Shown here piece by piece: positions 1 through 6,923 of a stretch of DNA of 7,324 bases. The notes below the pieces were generated by a model. The model saw only the letters and a list, made by a program, of their open reading frames with translations, did not search any database and had not been told where the DNA came from. Source of the stretch: JACZQZ01 sp046756945 (GTDB lineage: Bacteria > Pseudomonadota > Alphaproteobacteria > Rhodospirillales > 2-02-FULL-58-16); NCBI GenBank assembly GCA_046756945.1, contig JBHHXI010000142.1, positions 1 to 7,324 of the forward strand, written 5' to 3'. Made by a program: the position numbers and the translations under genes. Each line of letters starts with the position of its first letter. Position 1 is the first letter of the stretch.

Positions 1-4
1 GGAG

Positions 5-1294
<1,290 letters not shown>

Positions 1295-1299
1295 CGCCT

Positions 1300-2574
1300 C
1301 TACACGCCTTCGTACATGCGCCCGGGGTTGAGGACGCCCTTGGGATCGAAGGCCTCCTTGACGCGCGCCGTGAGCCCGGCCAGGGGCGCGGGCTGGGGCT
1401 GGAAGACGGGCACGGCGGCGCGCACGTCGGCGCCCGCCCTGACCAGGGTGGCGTGGCCGCCGCCGGTGCCCAGCGCCGCGCGCACGGCTGCGTGGCCGCC
1501 GCCGTTGCCCATCGCCGCGCGCACGGCTTCGTGGCCGCCGTCCGGCAGCGGCGCCAGCGCCAGCCACAACAACCCGCCGCCCCAGTCGTAGAAGACCCGG
1601 CCGTCCGCGGCGTCGAGGATGCGGGCCGCCACCCCGGCGCCCTCGGCGGGCGGCACCGACAGCCGCCAGACCTGTTTCTGTCCCTCCCCCGGCCCGTCGG
1701 CGGCGAAGAACGCCGCGTCGCGCACCTGGCGCCAGAAGGCCAGGGACTCCGCGCTGTCCAGTTCCTCACGGCTGCCGTACGCCGCGAGCAGGGCGTTGAG
1801 GGCTTCGGCGCGGTAGACGACCGAGGGCTTCGGCCCTTCGATGCGCAGCGCCGTCACCGCCGCCCCGGCCGCGGCGACGGAGGCTATGGCCGAGCCCGGC
1901 GCCACGCCGGCGGGAAGGTGGGCGGCGGCGGAGATCTCGAAGGCGCTGTTCAGGGCCTCGTTCATGGCCTTGACCGCCTGGGCGTCGCCGGCGCCCAGCA
2001 CCAGCACGGTGCGCGTCTCTTCCGGCGCCGGCACCACCTTGACCGTGACATCCGTCATCACCGCCAGGGTGCCGAAGGAGCCGGCCATCAGCTTGGAGAG
2101 GTCGAACCCGGTGACGTTCTTGACCACCCGGCCGCCCGACTTGAAGGTCCCGCCGCGCCCGCTGACGGCGTGAAAGCCGAGGATATGGTCGCGCGCCGCG
2201 CCCGCCTTGATGCGCCCGGGGCCGCTCAGGTTGCAGATGACGGCGCCGCCGATGGTGCCCGCCCCCGCCCCGGCACCGAGAAGGGGTCCCAGGTCGGCGG
2301 GCTCGAAGCCGAGCCGCTGGCGGTTTTCGGCCAGGGCCGCGTCGATGTCGGCGAGCGGCGTCGCCGCCCTGGCGCTCATCACCAGTTCCATGGGCTCGTA
2401 CAGTTGGATGCCCGAAAGCGCCTTCAGGTCCAGCCGGTGGGCCGCCGGCGAGGGACGCCCGTAGGCGCGTTTGCTGCCCGCGCCCATGACCTCGAGGGGC
2501 ATTTCCTCCGCCGCCGCCCATTGCACGGTCTCGAGGACCTGCTCGGCCGTTTCGGGCGTAAGGGTTTCGGTCAT
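1300..2574 (-). CDS. glcE: Glycolate oxidase FAD-binding subunit GlcE
   Basis: GlcE is the second flavoprotein-like subunit of glycolate dehydrogenase and works in complex with GlcD and GlcF. The 424-residue product has an N-terminal FAD_binding_4-type domain. Its Gly-rich GAGAGAGTIGGAV segment lies at about 100-112, followed by GPGRIKAGAARDHILG (about 118-133) and KNVTGFDLSKL (about 152-162). The C-terminus ends in the conserved FDPKGVLNPGRM. It is longer than the roughly 350-residue E. coli protein, partly because of a 13-residue tandem duplication at about 346-371 (see the repeat entry). The chosen start is ATG at 2574; a TTG immediately before it (2577) could also be read. The start follows the glcD stop by 15 bp, and only a weak G-rich ribosome site is visible, so translational coupling to glcD is likely. 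The glcF start lies 5 bp downstream. Confidence 0.93.
   Translation of the reverse strand: MTETLTPETAEQVLETVQWAAAEEMPLEVMGAGSKRAYGRPSPAAHRLDLKALSGIQLYEPMELVMSARAATPLADIDAALAENRQRLGFEPADLGPLLGAGAGAGTIGGAVICNLSGPGRIKAGAARDHILGFHAVSGRGGTFKSGGRVVKNVTGFDLSKLMAGSFGTLAVMTDVTVKVVPAPEETRTVLVLGAGDAQAVKAMNEALNSAFEISAAAHLPAGVAPGSAIASVAAAGAAVTALRIEGPKPSVVYRAEALNALLAAYGSREELDSAESLAFWRQVRDAAFFAADGPGEGQKQVWRLSVPPAEGAGVAARILDAADGRVFYDWGGGLLWLALAPLPDGGHEAVRAAMGNGGGHAAVRAALGTGGGHATLVRAGADVRAAVPVFQPQPAPLAGLTARVKEAFDPKGVLNPGRMYEGV
1453..1541 (-). repeat. 39-bp in-frame tandem duplication within glcE
   Basis: Two adjacent 39-bp copies (1453-1491 and 1492-1530) differ at only three positions, all G/T changes. A partial third copy follows for about 10 bp (1531-1541). 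The unit is exactly 13 codons, so the reading frame is kept. In the protein it gives two near-identical 13-residue units (GGHEAVRAAMGNG then GGHAAVRAALGTG), followed by a related GGHATLVRAG that continues into the normal C-terminal sequence. It is best explained as a recent in-frame duplication by slippage or unequal recombination in GC-rich sequence. Confidence 0.85.
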
Positions 2575-2580
2575 CAAGGA

Positions 2581-2601
2581 CCCCGGGACCTAAAACCGGG
2601 G
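2581..2601 (-). other. Small hairpin at the glcD-glcE junction
   Basis: An inverted repeat CCCCGG (2581-2586) and CCGGGG (2596-2601) encloses a 9-nt loop. In the minus-strand mRNA it covers the glcD stop codon (2592-2590) and the G-run just upstream of the glcE start, the only ribosome-site-like sequence there. It could make glcE translation depend on ribosomes finishing glcD. The base complementarity is visible; the function is inferred. Confidence 0.35.
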
Positions 2602-4077
2602 AAGGTCGGGGAAGCGGAACTGTCCCCGGTGCACGTGCACGCGGCCCAGTTCGGCGCACCGGTGCAATGTGGGGTAGACCTTGCCGGGGTTCAGCAGATG
2701 GCCGGCGTCGAAGGCGCACTTGACCCGCTGCTGCTGCTTCAAGTCATCCTCGGTGAACATGGTGTCCATCAGGTCGCGCTTCTCGATGCCGACGCCGTGC
2801 TCGCCGGTGAGCACGCCGCCGACCTCGACGCACATGCGCAGGATCTTGGCGCCCATCTCTTCCACCGCTTCCAGTTCGCCCGGCTTGTTGGCGTCGTACA
2901 GGATCAGCGGGTGCAGGTTGCCGTCCCCGGCGTGGAAGACGTTGGCGACGCCGAGGCCGTATTCCTCCGACAGCGCGCCGATGCCCTTGAGCACCCGGGC
3001 CAGCTTGTTGCGCGGGATGGTGCCGTCCATGCAGTAGTAATCCGGCGCGATGCGCCCCACCGCCGGGAAGGCCGCCTTGCGGCCGGCCCAGAATTTCAGG
3101 CGTTCCTCTTCGTCGCGGCTGATGCGGACGTTGACGGCGCCGCTGTCCCTGGCGATGGCATCGATGCGCTCGATCAGGTGCTCCACTTCGGCCTCGGGTC
3201 CGTCCACCTCGACGATCAGCAGCGCCTCCACGTCCCTCGGGTAGCCGGCGTGGACGAAGTCCTCGGCGGCGTGGATGGCGGGTTTGTCCATCATCTCCAT
3301 GCCGCCGGGAATGATGCCGGCGCCGATGATGGCGGCGACGCAATCGCCCGCCGACTCGTTCGAGGAGAAGCCGATGAGGAGGGCGCGCGCGGTCTCGGGC
3401 TTCTGCAGGATGCGCACGGTGACCTCGGTGATGACGCCCAAAAGCCCTTCCGAGCCGGTCATCAGCCCGAGAAGGTCGTAGCCCTCGCTGTCCAGGTGCT
3501 TGCCGCCGAGCCGGATGACCTCGCCGTCGACGAGGACCATCTCCAGGCCCAGGAGGTTGTTCGTCGTCAGGCCGTATTTCAGGCAGTGCACGCCGCCCGA
3601 ATTGGTGCCCACGTTGCCGCCGATGGAACAGGCGATCTGGCTCGACGGATCGGGCGCGTAGTAGAAGCCCGCGTGCTGGACGGCGTCGGTGATGCCCAGG
3701 TTGGTGACGCCCGGCTGGGCGACGACGACCCGGTTCTGGTAATCGATGTCGAGGATTTTGTTGAACTTGCCGAGCCCCACGGTGACGCCGTCGGCCAGCG
3801 GCATGGAGCCCCCGGTGAGCGAGGTGCCGGCGCCGCGGGGAACGATCTTGACGCCCTCGGCAAGGCAGTACGACAAAATCGCCGACACCTGGGCCGTGGT
3901 CTCGGGCAGGACGACGATCAGGGGCAGCTGGCGGTAGGCCGACAGGCCGTCGCACTCATAGACGCGGAGCTCGTCCTCGTCGACGATGACGCCCTCGCCG
4001 GGGACGATCCTGCGCAATTCGGCGATGATGTCCGGCCGCCGGGCGATGATCCCGGCATCGGGTTCCGGCATTCGCAT
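2590..4077 (-). CDS. glcD: Glycolate oxidase FAD-linked catalytic subunit GlcD
   Basis: GlcD is the flavin-containing catalytic subunit of glycolate dehydrogenase (glycolate to glyoxylate; related enzymes use D-lactate). The 495-residue protein has the full two-domain layout. The PCMH-type FAD-binding domain contains PRGAGTSLTGG (about 80-90) and DPSSQIACSIGGNVGTNSGG (about 143-162). The FAD-oxidase C-terminal domain contains NVFHAGDGNLHP (about 379-390), GEHGVGIEKRD (about 425-435) and LLNPGKVYP (about 461-469); the His residues in the last domain match the family's active-site region. I chose ATG at 4077 because GGAGG lies 6 nt upstream; ATG at 4071 is possible but spaced worse. The frame is open to 4155, but that stretch reaches the upstream terminator. 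Presence of glcE and glcF immediately downstream makes glycolate a much better substrate guess than D-lactate or D-2-hydroxyglutarate. Confidence 0.95.
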   Translation of the reverse strand: MRMPEPDAGIIARRPDIIAELRRIVPGEGVIVDEDELRVYECDGLSAYRQLPLIVVLPETTAQVSAILSYCLAEGVKIVPRGAGTSLTGGSMPLADGVTVGLGKFNKILDIDYQNRVVVAQPGVTNLGITDAVQHAGFYYAPDPSSQIACSIGGNVGTNSGGVHCLKYGLTTNNLLGLEMVLVDGEVIRLGGKHLDSEGYDLLGLMTGSEGLLGVITEVTVRILQKPETARALLIGFSSNESAGDCVAAIIGAGIIPGGMEMMDKPAIHAAEDFVHAGYPRDVEALLIVEVDGPEAEVEHLIERIDAIARDSGAVNVRISRDEEERLKFWAGRKAAFPAVGRIAPDYYCMDGTIPRNKLARVLKGIGALSEEYGLGVANVFHAGDGNLHPLILYDANKPGELEAVEEMGAKILRMCVEVGGVLTGEHGVGIEKRDLMDTMFTEDDLKQQQRVKCAFDAGHLLNPGKVYPTLHRCAELGRVHVHRGQFRFPDLPRF

Positions 4078-4082
4078 CCCGG

Positions 4083-4090
4083 TCCTCCCT
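4083..4090 (-). promoter_or_regulatory. Shine-Dalgarno sequence of glcD
   Basis: The minus strand reads AGGGAGGA here. Its GGAGG core (4088-4084) lies 6 nt before ATG 4077. This strong site decides the glcD start over the longer open frame beginning at 4155 and over the ATG at 4071. Confidence 0.75.
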
Positions 4091-4125
4091 TCCGCGATGA
4101 CGCTCGGTGGTCGCGGGCTGCTTCC

Positions 4126-4155
4126 AGTGTAGGCAATATGGGGGCCGCCGCACAA
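4126..4155 (-). promoter_or_regulatory. Candidate glcDEF promoter
   Basis: On the minus strand a TACACT -10-like hexamer (4131-4126) lies 18 bp from a TTGTGC -35-like hexamer (4155-4150). An alternative pairing is TTGCTT (4160-4155) with TATTGC (4138-4133), spacer 16 bp. Either would start transcription roughly 40 to 50 nt before glcD. Both matches are weak, and the -35 overlaps the U-tract of the rpmJ terminator, so the operon may need an activator. No operator was recognised. Confidence 0.3.
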
Positions 4156-4183
4156 AGCAAAACCGCGCCTCGGAAGGCGCGGT
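4152..4183 (-). terminator. Rho-independent terminator downstream of rpmJ
   Basis: A 9-bp perfect GC-rich stem (ACCGCGCCT at 4162-4170, AGGCGCGGT at 4175-4183) has a 4-nt loop. On the minus strand it is followed by a T-rich run, TTTTGCTTTG (4161-4152). The orientation fits termination of the rpmJ transcript 48 bp beyond its stop and separates rpmJ from glcDEF. On the plus strand the hairpin is not followed by a T-run. Confidence 0.85.
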
Positions 4184-4192
4184 GTCTTAAGT

Positions 4193-4223
4193 GGCCTGTA
4201 TCGGGCCGGGACGGAAACAGGCC
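4193..4223 (-). other. Second stem-loop in the rpmJ 3' untranslated region
   Basis: A perfect 7-bp inverted repeat (GGCCTGT at 4193-4199, ACAGGCC at 4217-4223) with a 17-nt loop lies between the rpmJ stop and the intrinsic terminator. It has no T-run after it, so it is not a terminator alone. It may simply stabilise the short mRNA's 3' end. Confidence 0.35.
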
Positions 4224-4230
4224 GGGCGGA

Positions 4231-4356
4231 TCAGCCCTGGCGCGCCTTGAAACGCCGGTTGCGCTTGTTGATCACGTAAATGCGGCCGCGCCGGCGCACC
4301 ACCCGGCAGGCCCGGTGGCGCCGCTTCGCCGACTTCAGTGAGCTTTTGACCTTCAT
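4231..4356 (-). CDS. rpmJ: 50S ribosomal protein L36 (zinc-ligand-free type)
   Basis: L36 is a small basic protein of the large ribosomal subunit that binds 23S rRNA. The 41-residue product begins MKVKSSLKSAKRRHR and ends RRFKARQG, with the conserved RGRIYVINK core at about 23-31, the usual pattern of alphaproteobacterial L36. It has only one Cys (C17), so it lacks the C-C-C-H zinc ligands of classical L36 and belongs to the C-minus, YkgO-like class. In many alphaproteobacteria this form is the only L36 rather than a zinc-starvation paralogue, though this window cannot show whether a second copy exists. The gene stands alone, with a near-consensus promoter 51 bp upstream and an intrinsic terminator 48 bp downstream. 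Its ribosome site (a GGGCGGGA-like run) is weak. Confidence 0.95.
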   Translation of the reverse strand: MKVKSSLKSAKRRHRACRVVRRRGRIYVINKRNRRFKARQG

Positions 4357-4374
4357 GGTGCGATGTCCCGCCCT

Positions 4375-4399
4375 CGGGCCGCCTTAAAGCGCCGGCCCG
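4375..4399 (-). other. Stem-loop in the rpmJ leader
   Basis: CGGGCCG (4375-4381) and CGGCCCG (4393-4399) form a perfect 7-bp GC stem with an 11-nt loop. It would sit at the very 5' end of the rpmJ mRNA if the promoter at 4407-4435 is right. It could protect the 5' end or modulate translation. The pairing is seen; any role is inferred. Confidence 0.35.
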
Positions 4400-4406
4400 G
4401 GGGCGG

Positions 4407-4435
4407 AAAATAGGGGGTTGGGGGGGGCCTGTCAA
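4407..4435 (-). promoter_or_regulatory. Sigma70-type promoter of rpmJ
   Basis: On the minus strand a consensus -35 TTGACA (4435-4430) is separated by exactly 17 bp from TATTTT (4412-4407), which matches TATAAT at four of six positions. The predicted start is near 4400, giving a leader of about 44 nt before the rpmJ ATG. The A/T hexamers stand out from a very G/C-rich spacer. A strong constitutive promoter suits a ribosomal protein gene. Confidence 0.75.
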
Positions 4436-4509
4436 CGTGGCGGGCCGGGGCCGTTCCGGCGGGCGTTCCTTTCCGGGCCGCGGCCACCCCGCCCCCCGCG
4501 GAAAATAAA

Positions 4510-4538
4510 TTGATCTGAATGATACAGACTCTTACAAT
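4510..4538 (+). promoter_or_regulatory. Sigma70-type promoter of the dodecahaem cytochrome operon
   Basis: TTGATC (4510-4515; four of six to TTGACA) and TACAAT (4533-4538; five of six to TATAAT) have a 17-bp spacer, in the only A/T-rich patch of the intergenic region. The predicted start is near 4545, leaving a leader of about 40 nt before the GTG at 4587. The 29-bp inverted repeat described next lies across the spacer and -10. Confidence 0.65.
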
Positions 4539-4544
4539 CATTCA
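4516..4544. promoter_or_regulatory. Candidate operator: perfect 8-bp inverted repeat over the cytochrome promoter
   Basis: TGAATGAT (4516-4523) and ATCATTCA (4537-4544) are exact reverse complements separated by 13 bp. Their centres are 21 bp apart, about two helical turns, so both half-sites face the same side of the DNA as expected for a dimeric regulator. The element begins right after the -35 and covers the -10, a repressor-like position. It lies upstream of the predicted transcript start, so an RNA hairpin role is unlikely. The binding protein is unknown. Confidence 0.5.
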
Positions 4545-4567
4545 ATTCTGCCGTCGGGCCCATCGGC

Positions 4568-4580
4568 AGGGAGGGGGGGA
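4568..4580 (+). promoter_or_regulatory. Shine-Dalgarno region of the cytochrome gene
   Basis: A purine tract, AGGGAGGGGGGGA, ends 6 nt before the GTG at 4587. It supports the GTG start, which is also required to give a complete signal peptide. Confidence 0.7.
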
Positions 4581-4586
4581 CAAACC

Positions 4587-6902
4587 GTGCGGCCCCTGTA
4601 TCACGTATACCGTGTTGCCGGTTTCGCGCTTCTTGCCGCGATCGTCTCCGTTCCCACCGCCGAAGCCGCCAAAGGCTGCCTCTCGTGCCACGCGGGCATC
4701 GAGGACTTCACCACCGGCGCCATGATGGACACCATCAAGGCCATGGGCGAGGACTACGCCGACCCCGGTGGTTGCGTCATCTGCCACGGCGGCAATCCGG
4801 CGGCGACGGCAAAGGACGAAGCCCACAAGGGCGCGCCCAAGGGCCTCAAGGACGCGGCCGGCCCGCAGATGTTCTACCCGGACCCGGGCAGCGTCTGGAT
4901 CGCCGAGAACACCTGCGGCCAGTGCCACGCCGGCTACGCCGGGCGGCTGATCAAATCCCTGATGAACACCGAGGCCGGCAAGCTGCAGGGCAACCTGTGG
5001 TCCTGGGGCGTACAAGGCGATTACAAGGTGGTCTGGGGCAATTACGACCTCAAGGACGAGGACGGGATCGAGCCCGCCGTCGGCACCGATGCCTACAAGA
5101 CGTACATGACGGCGATGGTCACGGCCCATCCCGACCAGTTCCCCAAGGAAATGAAGCAGGTGCCGGAGGTGGACGTGAAAGCCATCTCCGACCATCCCAA
5201 CATGGCGGGCATCACGTACTCGCGCCAGCAGTGCCAGCGCTGCCATGTGGGCGTCACCGGCCGCGAGAAACGGGGCGATTACCGCGGCACCGGATGTTCG
5301 GCCTGCCACGTGCCCTACAGCAACGAGGGCCGCTACGAGGGCGGGGATCCCACCATCAACAAGCAGGTGCACGGGAAACTCCTGGTCCACCGCATGCAGG
5401 CCACCCGCAAGTCCAAGGTCACGGTCGGCGACGTCACCTACTCCGGCATCCCGACCGAGAGCTGCAACTCGTGTCACAACCGCGGCAAGCGCATCGGCGT
5501 CAGCTATCAGGGGATCATGGAGTTCCCCTACGGCAGTCCCTATGACGCCAAGGGCGGCAAGCAGCCGAAGCTGCACACCAAAAAATACCTGTTCATCAAG
5601 GACGACCTGCACCATCAGACCGAAAGCCGTCCCGGCAACCCGAAGGGCGGGCTTCTGTGCCAGGACTGCCACACGTCCATCGACATGCACGGCGACGGCA
5701 ACCTGTTCGGCACCACCCTGGCGCAGGTGGAGATCGAATGCTCGGACTGCCACGGCACACCCGACAAATTCCCGTGGGAGCTGCCGCTCGGTTATGGCGA
5801 GGAGTTCCAGCAGGACACCGATCAGACGCCGCGTGGCCTGGCGAAGGAGCTGCCGGACTACATGGCGTTCGCCACCCAGTACGAGGCGCTGGACGGCTAT
5901 CTCCTGACCGCCCGCGGCAATCCCTTCGGCAACGTCGTGAAGAACGGCAACCGGGTCATTCTGCATTCGGCCTCGGGGCTGGATTTCGAGATACCGGTGC
6001 TCAACCGGCTGCGCCTGACCGACGGCTGGAAGTCGAAGAACGCCGTCGTCGCCATGACCAGCGTCGGCAAGCACATGGAACGCCTGGAATGCTATGCCTG
6101 TCACGCCGACTGGGCGCCGCAGTGCTACGGCTGCCACATCACCGTCGACTATTCCAAGGGCAAGACGGACATCGACTGGATCGCCAACGCCAACTCGCGC
6201 CTGCCCAACGGCCTGACCGCCGACAACGAGCTCGGCACCAACGGACTGAGGAGCCCCGGCAAGGTGTCCGAGACCCGGTCGTATCTGCGGTGGGAGACGC
6301 CGATCCTCGGCATCAACGGCGAAGGCAGGGTGAGCCCCCTGATGCCCGGCTGCCAGGTGATTACCACGGTCATTGACAAGGACGGAAAGACGGTGGCGGA
6401 AAACGTCATATGGACGACGCCGGAAGGCAAGGGTCTGGATCACGCGGCGGTGCAGCCACATACCGCGGGGCGCCTGGCCCGGACCTGCGAGAGCTGCCAT
6501 GACAACCCGAAGACCCTGGGCTACGGCATCGAGGACGGGCGGTTCATGCAGGCCTACGACCGGGGATTCACCGTCGACCTGGAAACGGCCCAGGGCAAGA
6601 CGATACCCGGCCAGACCAAGGTGCAGTCCCAGCCCATCCCGGGCCTCGAGCACGACCTGTCCCAGATCGTCACCCGCGACAACAAGCAACTGGTCAGCGT
6701 CGGCTCGCACTGGCCCCTGACCGGTCCCCTGCCGGCCTACATGCGGGCCAAGATGGAACGCACGGGCCTGTGCATGGGCTGCCACCAGAACATGACCATC
6801 GATAAACTGTGGGCGAAGGTCAACACGCCGGGGTGGGTGAGCAACGTCGAGCACCGGGACGTCATGAACCGCGCCCTGCGGGCGTATTCCAAGTCCCAAT
6901 AG
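4587..6902 (+). CDS. Secreted dodecahaem cytochrome c (twelve CXXCH), function unknown
   Basis: A 771-residue exported multihaem cytochrome. A Sec signal peptide occupies about 1-27 (R2, R9, hydrophobic core, then AEA-A). Twelve CXXCH motifs start at residues 31, 63, 110, 216, 237, 293, 358, 385, 502, 513, 634 and 729; haem would be attached in the periplasm by the Ccm machinery. Sixteen other His remain in the mature chain, enough for bis-His ligation of all twelve. One non-haem Cys is at 589. There is no CXXCK as in NrfA, no anchor helix and no lipobox, so it is probably soluble periplasmic or a subunit of a larger complex. Haem-poor stretches (about 390-501, 518-633, 639-728) suggest inserted non-haem domains. 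Start is GTG 4587, with a purine-rich ribosome site. Electron transfer is certain in kind; donor, acceptor or substrate cannot be read from the sequence. The small secreted protein downstream is probably co-transcribed. Confidence 0.9.
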   Translation: MRPLYHVYRVAGFALLAAIVSVPTAEAAKGCLSCHAGIEDFTTGAMMDTIKAMGEDYADPGGCVICHGGNPAATAKDEAHKGAPKGLKDAAGPQMFYPDPGSVWIAENTCGQCHAGYAGRLIKSLMNTEAGKLQGNLWSWGVQGDYKVVWGNYDLKDEDGIEPAVGTDAYKTYMTAMVTAHPDQFPKEMKQVPEVDVKAISDHPNMAGITYSRQQCQRCHVGVTGREKRGDYRGTGCSACHVPYSNEGRYEGGDPTINKQVHGKLLVHRMQATRKSKVTVGDVTYSGIPTESCNSCHNRGKRIGVSYQGIMEFPYGSPYDAKGGKQPKLHTKKYLFIKDDLHHQTESRPGNPKGGLLCQDCHTSIDMHGDGNLFGTTLAQVEIECSDCHGTPDKFPWELPLGYGEEFQQDTDQTPRGLAKELPDYMAFATQYEALDGYLLTARGNPFGNVVKNGNRVILHSASGLDFEIPVLNRLRLTDGWKSKNAVVAMTSVGKHMERLECYACHADWAPQCYGCHITVDYSKGKTDIDWIANANSRLPNGLTADNELGTNGLRSPGKVSETRSYLRWETPILGINGEGRVSPLMPGCQVITTVIDKDGKTVAENVIWTTPEGKGLDHAAVQPHTAGRLARTCESCHDNPKTLGYGIEDGRFMQAYDRGFTVDLETAQGKTIPGQTKVQSQPIPGLEHDLSQIVTRDNKQLVSVGSHWPLTGPLPAYMRAKMERTGLCMGCHQNMTIDKLWAKVNTPGWVSNVEHRDVMNRALRAYSKSQ

Positions 6903-6923
6903 CCACAACACGGGGACAGGAAA

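Noticed and set aside
1295..1567. An N-terminal extension of GlcF by 91 residues
   Set aside because: It lies wholly inside glcE, is Arg/Ala/Gly-rich low-complexity sequence, and precedes the canonical GlcF N-terminus at 1294.
4078..4155. An N-terminal extension of GlcD by 26 residues
   Set aside because: The extension runs through the promoter region into the rpmJ terminator tail and has no ribosome site, whereas ATG 4077 has GGAGG at ideal spacing.
1453..4341. A 962-codon open frame on the plus strand opposite glcD, glcE and rpmJ
   Set aside because: It spans several well-supported minus-strand genes, their intergenic gaps and a terminator. The composition (Arg, Gly, Ala, Asp, His) is that of an antisense frame.
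4478..4501. CCGCGG repeated at 4478-4483 and 4496-4501, a possible hairpin or terminator
   Set aside because: CCGCGG is self-complementary and frequent by chance in such GC-rich sequence, and there is no T-run in a useful orientation.
4510..4523. An FNR/FixK-like box, TTGAT-CTGA-ATGAT
   Set aside because: Only the left half matches TTGAT-N4-ATCAA; the right half fits at three of five positions. The centre would lie at about -28 from the predicted start, unlike normal activator placement. The longer inverted repeat explains the region better.
4587..6902. Assignment of the cytochrome as NrfA nitrite reductase, octahaem hydroxylamine oxidoreductase or tetrathionate reductase
   Set aside because: Haem number, spacing and length do not fit: twelve CXXCH, no CXXCK, and 771 residues with long haem-poor inserts. 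Naming an enzyme activity would be a guess.
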